From contig JAFSFK010000026.1 in assembly GCA_017435245.1 (NCBI GenBank), positions 1 through 17,169 on the forward strand: a stretch of DNA of 17,169 bases. The letters are read 5' to 3'. Numbering within the stretch: the stretch's first letter is position 1; each line of letters begins with the position of its first letter. Shown here piece after piece: positions 1 to 5,888 of the stretch. A program made the translations under genes and the position numbers. The stretch comes from Oscillospiraceae bacterium. GTDB taxonomy: Bacteria; Bacillota; Clostridia; Oscillospirales; Oscillospiraceae. A model generated the notes under the pieces. That model did no database searches and was not told the origin of the DNA. It worked only from the letters and a program-made list of their open reading frames with translations.

Positions 1-2
1 GT

Positions 3-116
3 GACAGTATGGAAGTGACCGATGAGGTGTTCGAGAGCGAACGGTCCATTGTATTTGACCAAGCGGAAAACCGTATGCACACCATTAAGGCCGTTATGGC
101 GGCAACCTTGGCATAA
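3..116 (+). CDS. C-terminal fragment of an unidentified protein
   Basis: An open frame enters from the left edge of the window and ends at a TAA at 114-116, leaving the last 37 residues. The visible tail is mostly helical-looking and polar, then ends in a small hydrophobic stretch (AVMAATLA). I do not recognise the family. The downstream neighbour is a DUF2207 protein, but the tail does not resemble LemA, which often accompanies DUF2207, so no function is proposed. The frame is supported by its position directly before a strong intrinsic terminator. Confidence 0.6.
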   Translation, partial: DSMEVTDEVFESERSIVFDQAENRMHTIKAVMAATLA

Positions 117-120
117 ATTA

Positions 121-150
121 CACCGGACTGCGTATGCAGTCCGGTGTTTT
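121..150 (+). terminator. Intrinsic terminator after the partial first gene
   Basis: A perfect 11-bp stem (121-131 with 136-146, CACCGGACTGC and its complement) with the 4-base loop GTAT is followed by TTTT. It lies 4 nt after the stop codon of the partial gene and separates it from the DUF2207 gene. Confidence 0.9.
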
Positions 151-162
151 GCTCCAAAGTCC

Positions 163-191
163 TTGCTTTTATATATTATCTATGGTAAAAT
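163..191 (+). promoter_or_regulatory. Probable sigma-A promoter for the DUF2207 gene
   Basis: TTGCTT at 163-168 and TAAAAT at 186-191 are separated by 17 bp and lie after the preceding terminator and 52 bp before the GTG start. The -35 box is a partial match, so this is a moderate call. Confidence 0.5.
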
Positions 192-242
192 GGCAAAATA
201 AAATGCCGTGGTAGGCGAATTTTGTCGGAGGGAGGCGGTAGT

Positions 243-1952
243 GTGCGCCGGATCATAATGCTGATAACAGCGATCGTGCTGATCCTTGGGTTGAGCGTGA
301 GCGCAGGTGCCGTCACTCAGGCGACGATGGTGCGGAGCCAGGCCTCCGTCCTGATCGATGAAAGCTGCGAGGTAGTGGTGACTGCCACCTTCCATTTGGA
401 TACGCCTATGGACGATCTGACCTTCCCTCTGCCTGTAGATGCAGCCAATGTGACGCTAAACGGCGCCCGGGTAGGAACCGCCATATCCGGCGAGGCCCGG
501 CACGTGGATATTTCCAGGATCACCGGCGGTATGGCAGGAGATTTCTCTGTAGTCATCTCCTACCGGCTGAAGGATGTGATCGACTTCAATGACGAAGGTA
601 TCCTGCAGGCAACGATCCCACTGTTGTCGGGCTTTTCTTACCCGGTGGACGGTCTGGAACTGACGGTGACGATGCCGGAGGCAGTTACGGAAAAGCCTGC
701 CTTCTCCAGTGGTTACCACAAATCCAATATTGAGCAGTATCTGCAATTCAGCGTGGATGGAGCGGTGATCACCGCATCCTCCACAGAGTCCCTGAAGGAT
801 CACGAAACCCTGGATATGACGGTGAGCGTGTCCGAGGAGCTGTTCCCCCAGCGGGTCATCGAGCTGCAGAATCTGGACGGTTTCTATCTGGCAATGGGCA
901 TTGCTGCTGCGGTTGCCCTTATTTACTGGCTGATCTTCCTGCGGAATCTTCCGCCCCGGTTTATTACCAGCGCCACTGCGCCGGAGGGCTTCAGTGCCGG
1001 TCAAATGGGCTCGGTGCTGAACCTGCGGGGAGCTGACCTGACGATGATGGTCTTTTCCTGGGCACAGCTGGGATATCTGGTGATCCATACGGATAAAAAG
1101 GGCCGTGTCACATTGCAAAAGCAGATGGAAATGGGCAATGAGCGCAGCGCCTTTGAGCAGCGGTGCTTTAAGAATCTGTTTGGCAACCGAAATACGGTGG
1201 ATACCTCCGGCAGCCGATACGCAGAGATGTGCCGCAAAACCGGGAAAATGCCGCCCAATATACAGGGACTGGTACACCCCAAGTCCGGCAGCGCATATGT
1301 ATTCCGGAGCCTTATGGCCATCGTTGGTATGCTCTGCGGCATCTGTCTGGGATTGACTTTGAGTGCGGAAGCAGCAGTGCGTTGGTTTCCGGCTGTGCTG
1401 ATGGCATTGTTCTGCGGTATTGGCAGCTGGCTGCTTCACAACTGGTGGGAGAGCATCTTTACCCACCGCAGAGGAAGTCTGCTTGCTGCAGTGGTGGTGA
1501 TCACCCTGTGGGTGGTGCTGAGTATTGTGGCAAAAACCTTCTGGCTGGATGGCTGGGTAATTTTCGGACAGCTGCTGGTGGGTCTGATGGCAGCCTTTGG
1601 CGGCCGGCGAACCGAGGCAGGCCGGCAGGCGATGAGCGAGGTTCTTGGTTTGCGCCGGTATCTGCGGCGGTTGCCCCGAAAGCAGCTGGAGCATATTTAC
1701 CGGCAGAATCCGGATTATTTCCATATGCTGATACCCTATGCCCTGGCGCTGGGCGTGGATAAGGGCTTTGCCAAGCATTTTGACCGTGAGCCGATGCCGG
1801 ACTGTCCCTATATGACCGGCGTGGCCGTGGGACGGATGCGTGCTGTACAGTGGAGCCGGGTAATGCGCAGAACGATCGGCGCTATGGAGGCCAAAAGCCG
1901 CACCAAGCCCCTGGATGACCTGATGGCCCGTTTACAAAGCTTCATTAAATAA
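243..1952 (+). CDS. DUF2207-family membrane protein with extracellular N-terminal domain
   Basis: A 569-residue predicted membrane protein. The GTG at 243 is chosen because GGAGGGAGG at 227-235 sits 7 nt before it; the in-frame TTG at 222 lies upstream of that site. The product begins with a signal-peptide-like stretch (RRIIMLITAIVLILGLSVSAGA), followed by a beta-rich extracellular part of about 190 residues, one membrane helix near residue 220 (LAMGIAAAVALIYWLIFL), a cytoplasmic piece starting PPRFITSATAPEGFSAGQMG, and about four further hydrophobic segments between residues 345 and 460. The order and the 'APEGFSAGQMG...LGYLVI' stretch match the DUF2207/YciQ-like family, whose function is unknown. 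It has its own promoter and terminator, so it appears monocistronic. Family assignment is by eye. Confidence 0.8.
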   Translation: MRRIIMLITAIVLILGLSVSAGAVTQATMVRSQASVLIDESCEVVVTATFHLDTPMDDLTFPLPVDAANVTLNGARVGTAISGEARHVDISRITGGMAGDFSVVISYRLKDVIDFNDEGILQATIPLLSGFSYPVDGLELTVTMPEAVTEKPAFSSGYHKSNIEQYLQFSVDGAVITASSTESLKDHETLDMTVSVSEELFPQRVIELQNLDGFYLAMGIAAAVALIYWLIFLRNLPPRFITSATAPEGFSAGQMGSVLNLRGADLTMMVFSWAQLGYLVIHTDKKGRVTLQKQMEMGNERSAFEQRCFKNLFGNRNTVDTSGSRYAEMCRKTGKMPPNIQGLVHPKSGSAYVFRSLMAIVGMLCGICLGLTLSAEAAVRWFPAVLMALFCGIGSWLLHNWWESIFTHRRGSLLAAVVVITLWVVLSIVAKTFWLDGWVIFGQLLVGLMAAFGGRRTEAGRQAMSEVLGLRRYLRRLPRKQLEHIYRQNPDYFHMLIPYALALGVDKGFAKHFDREPMPDCPYMTGVAVGRMRAVQWSRVMRRTIGAMEAKSRTKPLDDLMARLQSFIK

Positions 1953-1956
1953 ACAC

Positions 1957-1990
1957 CCCGGCAGGCGTCACTTTGACACCTGCCGGGTTC
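1957..1990 (+). terminator. Intrinsic terminator after the DUF2207 gene
   Basis: A 14-bp stem with one mismatch (1957-1970 with 1974-1987, CCCGGCAGG... and ...CCTGCCGGG) and a 3-base loop begins 4 nt after the stop codon. The following tract TTCCTTATTC is only moderately T-rich. Confidence 0.8.
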
Positions 1991-2006
1991 CTTATTCGCA
2001 GGTATA

Positions 2007-2087
2007 TTCCAGTTTATCGAGCAGTCAAAGCCTCCCCTGTGTAAGGGGAGCCTTTGGTGCAGTGCACAACAGCTCGATAAACTGGAA
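2007..2087. repeat. Palindromic repeat element, copy A (81 bp)
   Basis: Perfect 16-bp inverted arms, TTCCAGTTTATCGAGC at 2007-2022 and its complement at 2072-2087, enclose a nested hairpin (AAAGCCTCCCCT, loop GTGT, AGGGGAGCCTTT at about 2027-2055). The arms match those of copies B, C, D and E. It lies between the DUF2207 terminator and the MATE promoter; its right arm ends 11 bp before the -35 box. No open frame is inside. Confidence 0.9.
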
Positions 2088-2098
2088 CTTGTCTGGCT

Positions 2099-2127
2099 TT
2101 GACTTTTTCCAACATAAGCGGTATAAT
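2099..2127 (+). promoter_or_regulatory. Sigma-A promoter for the MATE gene group
   Basis: TTGACT at 2099-2104 and a perfect TATAAT at 2122-2127 are separated by 17 bp, 23 bp before the MATE start codon. It lies immediately downstream of repeat copy A. Confidence 0.8.
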
Positions 2128-2149
2128 TATAAAAAAGGAGTGGTTGTGT

Positions 2150-3508
2150 ATGATTACGCAGGAAGAAAAATTTATACAGATGACCCAGCCGCCGGTGGAA
2201 AAGCTGATCCTCAAGCTGGCAGTTCCCTGCATCATCAGTATGCTGGTCACCTCCTTTTATAATATGGCCGATACCTTTTTTGTGGGTATGCTGAAAAGCA
2301 ACGCCGCCACCGGTGCGGTGGGTGTGGTATTTTCTATGATGGCCATTATCCAGGCCGTTGGCTTTTTCTTCGGACAGGGCAGCGGCAACTACATCTCCCG
2401 GATGCTGGGACAAAAACACTACGACGAAGCTTCCACTATGGCTGCCAACGGATTTTTCCTGTCTTTGGCTACCGGCATTCTGATTTGCGTGCTGGGACAG
2501 CTCTTTCTGGAGCCTCTTGCTTATCTGCTGGGTTCCACCGATACCATTCTCCCCTATACCAAGGACTATCTGCGGGTGATCCTGTTGGGTGCACCCTGGA
2601 TGATGGCATCGCTGGTTCTGAACAATCAGCTGCGCTTTCAGGGCAGTGCCATCTACTCTATGGTGGGCATCACCACCGGTGCGGTATTAAATATCGCATT
2701 GGATCCCATAATGATCTTTACCCTGGATCTGGGTGTGGCCGGCGCAGGCTGGGCTACCATCATCAGCCAGTTCGTCAGTTTTCTTATTCTGCTGGCAGGC
2801 TGCGCCAAGGGCAGTAACATCCACATTAAGCCAAAATACTTCCGCATCAATTGGTTCTACCTGAAGCAAATGGCCCGGGGCGGACTTCCCAGCCTCGCAA
2901 GGCAGTCTCTGGCATCTGTTGCCACCATCTGCCTGAACCACGCCGCCCGCCCCTACGGAGATGTGGTTATTGCCGCTATGGGCGTTGTTCAGCGGATTGC
3001 CATGTTCGGCGCTTCCGCAATGATCGGCTTCGGTCAGGGCTTCCAGCCCTTCTGCGGCTTTAACTACGGCGCAGGGCTATACAAGCGGGTGAAAAAGGGC
3101 TTTTGGTTCTGCGTCAAAGGCTCCTTCGGTTTTCTGGTGATCGTCAGCGCCGCAGCTTATATCTTTGCGCCTCAGCTGGTTGCTCTGTTCCGGGATGACC
3201 CGGAGGTCATCGCCTGCGCCACCACCGCTTTGCGGTTCCAGTGCATCAGCTTCCCGGCCCACAGCTGGATCGTTATGAGCAATATGTACCAGCAGGTCAC
3301 GGGAAAAACCGCCTCTGCCACCTTCCTGGCAATGGCCCGGCAGGGCATCTTCTATATCCCCACGGTTTTGCTTCTGTCCACCCTTCTGGGCAAGCTGGGT
3401 ATCCAAATGACCCAGATGATCTCCGACCTGCTGACGGTGGCCTGCGCCATCCCGCTGCAGCTTTATATCCTGCGTAAAACACCCAAGGAAGACCGTCCTC
3501 TGGGATAA
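2150..3508 (+). CDS. MATE-family multidrug/cation efflux transporter
   Basis: A 452-residue polytopic membrane protein, the usual length for MATE (multi antimicrobial extrusion) antiporters, which couple export of organic cations or other small molecules to Na+ or H+ entry. The ATG at 2150 is used because AAAGGAG lies 9 nt upstream and the promoter -10 at 2122-2127 overlaps the region an upstream start (2099) would need. The N-terminus MITQEEKFIQMTQPPVEKLILKLAVP and the following SMLVTSFYNMADTFFVGML stretch are typical of the bacterial NorM/DinF-like group, and about 12 hydrophobic segments are visible. It heads a possible three-gene group with the small export-like protein (61 nt downstream) and the HIT protein. 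Substrate cannot be inferred. Confidence 0.92.
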   Translation: MITQEEKFIQMTQPPVEKLILKLAVPCIISMLVTSFYNMADTFFVGMLKSNAATGAVGVVFSMMAIIQAVGFFFGQGSGNYISRMLGQKHYDEASTMAANGFFLSLATGILICVLGQLFLEPLAYLLGSTDTILPYTKDYLRVILLGAPWMMASLVLNNQLRFQGSAIYSMVGITTGAVLNIALDPIMIFTLDLGVAGAGWATIISQFVSFLILLAGCAKGSNIHIKPKYFRINWFYLKQMARGGLPSLARQSLASVATICLNHAARPYGDVVIAAMGVVQRIAMFGASAMIGFGQGFQPFCGFNYGAGLYKRVKKGFWFCVKGSFGFLVIVSAAAYIFAPQLVALFRDDPEVIACATTALRFQCISFPAHSWIVMSNMYQQVTGKTASATFLAMARQGIFYIPTVLLLSTLLGKLGIQMTQMISDLLTVACAIPLQLYILRKTPKEDRPLG

Positions 3509-3569
3509 TGTTTTTGTTGCGCCCAGCTATCGGCTGTGATAAAATAAAGAAAAACACCCAGGAGCCGTT

Positions 3570-4040
3570 ATGAAAAAGTTTTTTCTAATATTTTTAATAT
3601 CAATGGTACCGCTGATCGAGCTGCGGGGCGCTATCCCCATCGCTATGCGTATGGATATGCCCTTTGTTCCTGCTCTGATCATCAGCGTCATTGGCAATAT
3701 GCTTCCGGTTCCCTTTATTTATTTCTTTGCCCGAAAAGTCTTGATCTGGGGTGCAGATAAAAAGTATATTGGAAAATTCTTCCGGTTTTGTCTGGAAAAA
3801 GGGGAAAAAGCCGGTAAAAAGCTGGTAAAAACCACCGGCCGGGGCGGCTTGTTCGTAGCACTGCTGCTGTTCGTTGGCATCCCCCTTCCGGGAACCGGAG
3901 CCTGGACCGGTGCACTGGGTGCCAGCTTTTTGAATATGGGCTTTAAATCCACTGTTTTATCCGTATGTCTGGGCGTGATATTGGCAGGCTGCATTATGGC
4001 GGCAGCCAGCGCTGCAAGTCTGCATATTTTTGGTCTTTAG
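3570..4040 (+). CDS. Small multidrug export-like membrane protein (COG2426 type)
   Basis: A 156-residue membrane protein with AGGAG 5 nt before the ATG. It starts with a hydrophobic helix, then the motif MVPLIELRGAIP, a second helix around SVIGNMLPVPFIYFF, a basic cytoplasmic loop (residues 70-92), then GIPLPGTGAWTGALGA and a last helix near the C-terminus. The ELRGAIP and PLPGTGAWTG motifs are characteristic of the Sm_multidrug_ex family (COG2426), named after a reported export phenotype in relatives but poorly characterised. It lies 61 nt after the MATE gene and 12 nt before the HIT gene; a weak TAAAAT (3540-3545) without a good -35 may give it some own transcription. A role in efflux is inferred from the family name and neighbour only. 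Confidence 0.85.
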   Translation: MKKFFLIFLISMVPLIELRGAIPIAMRMDMPFVPALIISVIGNMLPVPFIYFFARKVLIWGADKKYIGKFFRFCLEKGEKAGKKLVKTTGRGGLFVALLLFVGIPLPGTGAWTGALGASFLNMGFKSTVLSVCLGVILAGCIMAAASAASLHIFGL

Positions 4041-4052
4041 GAGGTAACAACT

Positions 4053-4394
4053 ATGTCCGATTGTCTGTTTTGTAAGATCGTTAAGGGGGATATCCCCTCC
4101 ACCAAGGTCTATGAAGATGATGTGGTCTATGCCTTCCGGGATATCAACCCCCAGGCACCTACCCACATTCTGGTGATCCCCAAGGCCCATTTGGGAAGCG
4201 TCAACGATGTGAATATCGTCAACAGCGTGGTGGTTGCCCGTATTTTTGAGGTCATTCCCCAGATCGCTGCTCAGGAAGGCCTCACCGGCGGCTACCGGGT
4301 GGTCTCCAACTGCGGCGCAGATGCCGGCCAGACGGTGCATCATCTGCATTTCCACATCCTGGGCGGTAAGGAACTGTCTTTGGAAATGGCATAA
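4053..4394 (+). CDS. hinT: HIT-family (HINT-like) purine nucleotide hydrolase
   Basis: A 113-residue cytoplasmic protein of the usual HINT length, preceded by GGAGGT. It carries the histidine triad at residues 97-101 (HLHFH, with His99 expected to be the nucleophile), the family N-terminus CLFCKIVKGDIPS with a CxxC pair at residues 4 and 7, and the PTHILVIPKAHLGS strand. HINT proteins hydrolyse AMP-lysine/phosphoramidate-type nucleotides; the physiological substrate in Clostridia is unsettled. The CxxC plus His46 and His97 resembles the zinc site of some HIT proteins. It is 12 nt after the small export-like gene and ends the plus-strand group at a strong terminator. Confidence 0.95.
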   Translation: MSDCLFCKIVKGDIPSTKVYEDDVVYAFRDINPQAPTHILVIPKAHLGSVNDVNIVNSVVVARIFEVIPQIAAQEGLTGGYRVVSNCGADAGQTVHHLHFHILGGKELSLEMA

Positions 4395-4399
4395 TTCAC

Positions 4400-4428
4400 A
4401 CCCCGGTGGGCTGCCCCACCGGGGTTTT
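4400..4428 (+). terminator. Intrinsic terminator after the HIT gene
   Basis: A perfect 10-bp GC-rich stem (CCCCGGTGGG 4401-4410 with 4415-4424) and 4-base loop CTGC is followed by TTTT. It begins 6 nt after the stop codon and abuts repeat copy B. Confidence 0.92.
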
Positions 4429-4673
4429 AATTCCGATTTATGGAGCAGTTTGATTGATGCACTTGCCAAAGCCTTCTCCTTGAGGAGAAGGTGGCACGCC
4501 GTAGGCGTGACGGATGTGGTGGACAGTAAAATGTTACGAACTCGCCGAAAACCAATGTGAAATCGTAAGATTTCCTGCACACATCATCAGTCAAAAATCG
4601 AAGATTTTTGACAGCTTCCCCCTCAAGGGGAAGCCTTTGGTACGGCGCATAACTGCTCGATAAACCGGAATTT
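4429..4673. repeat. Palindromic repeat element, copy B (245 bp, composite)
   Basis: Outer arms AATTCCGATTTATGGAGCAG (4429-4448) and the complement of AATTCCGGTTTATCGAGCAG at the right end match at 18 of 20 positions. The interior is a string of short hairpins: CCTTCTCC/GGAGAAGG (4472-4491), CACGCC/GGCGTG (4495-4509), GAAATC/GATTTC (4559-4574), TCAAAAATC/GATTTTTGA (4591-4611) and CTTCCCC/GGGGAAG (4615-4633), most with 3-5-base loops. The last module (AAGCCTTTGGT) resembles the core of copy A. Its right end lies one base before the -35 box of the thiT promoter. No protein frame of merit is inside. Confidence 0.88.
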
Positions 4674-4674
4674 G

Positions 4675-4702
4675 TTGACAACTACGTTTTTTCTGCTATA
4701 AT
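4675..4702 (+). promoter_or_regulatory. Sigma-A promoter for the thiT transcript
   Basis: A consensus TTGACA at 4675-4680 and a consensus TATAAT at 4697-4702 are separated by 16 bp. It lies between repeat copy B and the TPP riboswitch, placing the transcription start near 4709. Confidence 0.85.
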
Positions 4703-4725
4703 GTCATTAATCGCAAAACAAATCG

Positions 4726-4817
4726 ATCTTCGGGGGGCCGGATGCATCCGGCTGAGATTGGACTTGGTAGTCCTGACCCGTGAACCTGATACGGTTAGTA
4801 CCGTCGGAGGGAAAGAT
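4726..4817 (+). promoter_or_regulatory. TPP (THI-element) riboswitch
   Basis: The thiamine pyrophosphate aptamer is recognisable from its conserved blocks: GGGGGCC at the 5' side, CTGAGA at 4752-4757, GACCC at 4775-4779, TGAACCTGAT at 4781-4790 and GGTTAGTACCGTCGGAGGGA at 4793-4812. The closing P1 helix pairs ATCTT (4726-4730) with AAGAT (4813-4817). It binds TPP and, with the terminator directly downstream, would shut off transcription of thiT when thiamine is plentiful. Its position before a thiamine transporter gene supports the call. Confidence 0.96.
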
Positions 4818-4835
4818 GCACATATGGGATACCTG

Positions 4836-4882
4836 GTATCGCATTGCACCTAGACGGGTTTGCAATGCGATACTTTTCTTTT
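4836..4882 (+). terminator. Riboswitch-controlled intrinsic terminator in the thiT leader
   Basis: A perfect 13-bp stem (GTATCGCATTGCA 4836-4848 with 4861-4873) with a 12-base loop is followed by TTTTCTTTT. It starts 18 nt after the aptamer and is the natural expression platform. The U-tract also forms the left strand of a second 15-bp hairpin (4872-4886 with 4892-4906), so the two structures compete for 4872-4873 and for the U-tract. Confidence 0.85.
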
Positions 4883-5045
4883 CGGACTTGATCCGAAAAG
4901 AAAAGTCCACGGAGCAGCGGCTCTTTTGCGGCAACTCGTCACTGCGTCATCTTAAAATACACAAAGTATTTCTACGATTCCGCAGTTTGATTTGCCACAA
5001 AACTTCTCGCTTTCCGTTGGATTTTTCTTTTCTCCTCAAGTCCGG
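4882..5045. repeat. Long imperfect palindrome in the thiT leader (about 164 bp)
   Basis: The left end CGGACTTGATCCGAAAAGAA and the complement of the right end (CGGACTTGAGGAGAAAAGAA) agree except for three bases, and the similarity continues inward (for example TTTTGCGGCAACT against TTTTGTGGCAAAT, and ACTGCG in both) to a centre at AAATAC-acaaa-GTATTT near 4959-4975. The whole stretch could fold as one giant hairpin. It lies between the riboswitch terminator and the thiT ribosome binding site, carries no credible reading frame, and is unrelated in sequence to copies A-E. It resembles a MITE-like or other small non-coding mobile insertion. This accounts for the long gene-free stretch before thiT. 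Confidence 0.75.
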
Positions 5046-5090
5046 AGCGCCATAAAACAAAATGGCAATAAATAACGGGAGGTATTCCAT

Positions 5091-5744
5091 ATGAAAAGCA
5101 AAACCAAGAAAATCACAGAAAGCGCAATGCTGCTGGCTGTGGCCATCGTACTGGAGCTGGTCTCCAAGATGTTCATCCCCGAGATGCCCTTCGGCGGACA
5201 GATCACACTGGTGAGTATGCTGCCCATCGTGCTGATCTCTTACCGTCACGGCGTGAAGTGGGGTTTCGTTTCCGGTGTGGCATACGCCTTGCTGGAAATG
5301 GCTATCGGCGCAAAGACCGTCGCCGCCGCCTTCCAGCCCGGCTACTTTGGCGACGGCGTGATGCTCCTGAACGCCTTGATCATGTGCGTTTTGGACTATC
5401 TGGTGGCATACACTGTTCTGGGCCTGGGCGGCTGCTTCCGCAACAAGATCGAAAATAAGGGCGTGAGCCTGATGTGCGGCAGTCTGGTGGCTCTGGGCGC
5501 CAGATACCTTGCCCACATCGCTTCCGGCTATATCCTCTTTGCCGGCTGGGCAGAGTGGTTCTTCACTCAGGAGGGCTTCCCCGCTTGGGGTGCACAGCTG
5601 GTGTCCTCTCTGTCCCCCCAGCTGCTGGGCCTGGTGTACAGCATCGTCTATAACGGTATGTACATGGTTCCCGAGATCATTATTACCGCAGTGGTATCTC
5701 TGCTGCTGGCCCGGATCCCCAAGATCGTTACCAAAGTCAGTTGA
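5091..5744 (+). CDS. thiT: Energy-coupled thiamine transporter, substrate-binding S component ThiT
   Basis: A 217-residue membrane protein with GGGAGG 8 nt before the ATG. ThiT is the thiamine-binding subunit of an ECF (energy-coupling factor) transporter and works with a shared EcfT/EcfA/EcfA' module, which is not encoded in this window. Six hydrophobic segments are visible, with family motifs SAMLLAVAIVLELVSKM, GFVSGVAYALLEM, LDYLVAYTVLGLGG, RYLAHIASGYILFAGW and VYNGMYMVPE. By comparison with the Lactococcus lactis protein, Tyr103, His142, Trp153 and Asn188 are likely binding-site residues (inferred alignment by eye). The upstream TPP riboswitch independently supports thiamine as substrate. 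It is probably monocistronic, since the next gene has its own promoter. Confidence 0.95.
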   Translation: MKSKTKKITESAMLLAVAIVLELVSKMFIPEMPFGGQITLVSMLPIVLISYRHGVKWGFVSGVAYALLEMAIGAKTVAAAFQPGYFGDGVMLLNALIMCVLDYLVAYTVLGLGGCFRNKIENKGVSLMCGSLVALGARYLAHIASGYILFAGWAEWFFTQEGFPAWGAQLVSSLSPQLLGLVYSIVYNGMYMVPEIIITAVVSLLLARIPKIVTKVS

Positions 5745-5754
5745 GGGATTTTTC

Positions 5755-5783
5755 TTGCATTTGTCTCCATTCTTTCTTATAAT
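5755..5783 (+). promoter_or_regulatory. Sigma-A promoter for the double acyltransferase gene
   Basis: TTGCAT at 5755-5760 and a consensus TATAAT at 5778-5783 are separated by 17 bp. About 100 nt of leader follows before the ATG at 5889; small GC-rich pairings are possible there, but no known riboswitch class is recognised. Confidence 0.75.
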
Positions 5784-5888
5784 AAATAATAAAAAGTCCG
5801 CCGTGGAGAAAAGCGAATGGATCGTGCCGTGATCCAGCCGCCGTTCATCGGCCGGTAAACTGCTGTTGCAGCACAGAAGGGAGAACAA

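Noticed and set aside
456..1778. 440-codon open frame on the minus strand opposite the DUF2207 gene
   Set aside because: It has no ribosome binding site, a low-complexity His/Gln-rich translation and is explained by the codon bias of the plus-strand membrane protein gene.
2099..2149. Upstream start of the MATE protein at 2099
   Set aside because: That start coincides with the -35 box; AAAGGAG supports the ATG at 2150.
4053..4394. HIT protein as part of a thiamine operon
   Set aside because: A strong terminator (4400-4428), repeat copy B and a new promoter separate it from the TPP riboswitch and thiT.
2007..4673. Invertible promoter bounded by the inverted arms
   Set aside because: The promoters lie outside the arms rather than between them, and no invertase gene is visible, so simple phase inversion is not supported.
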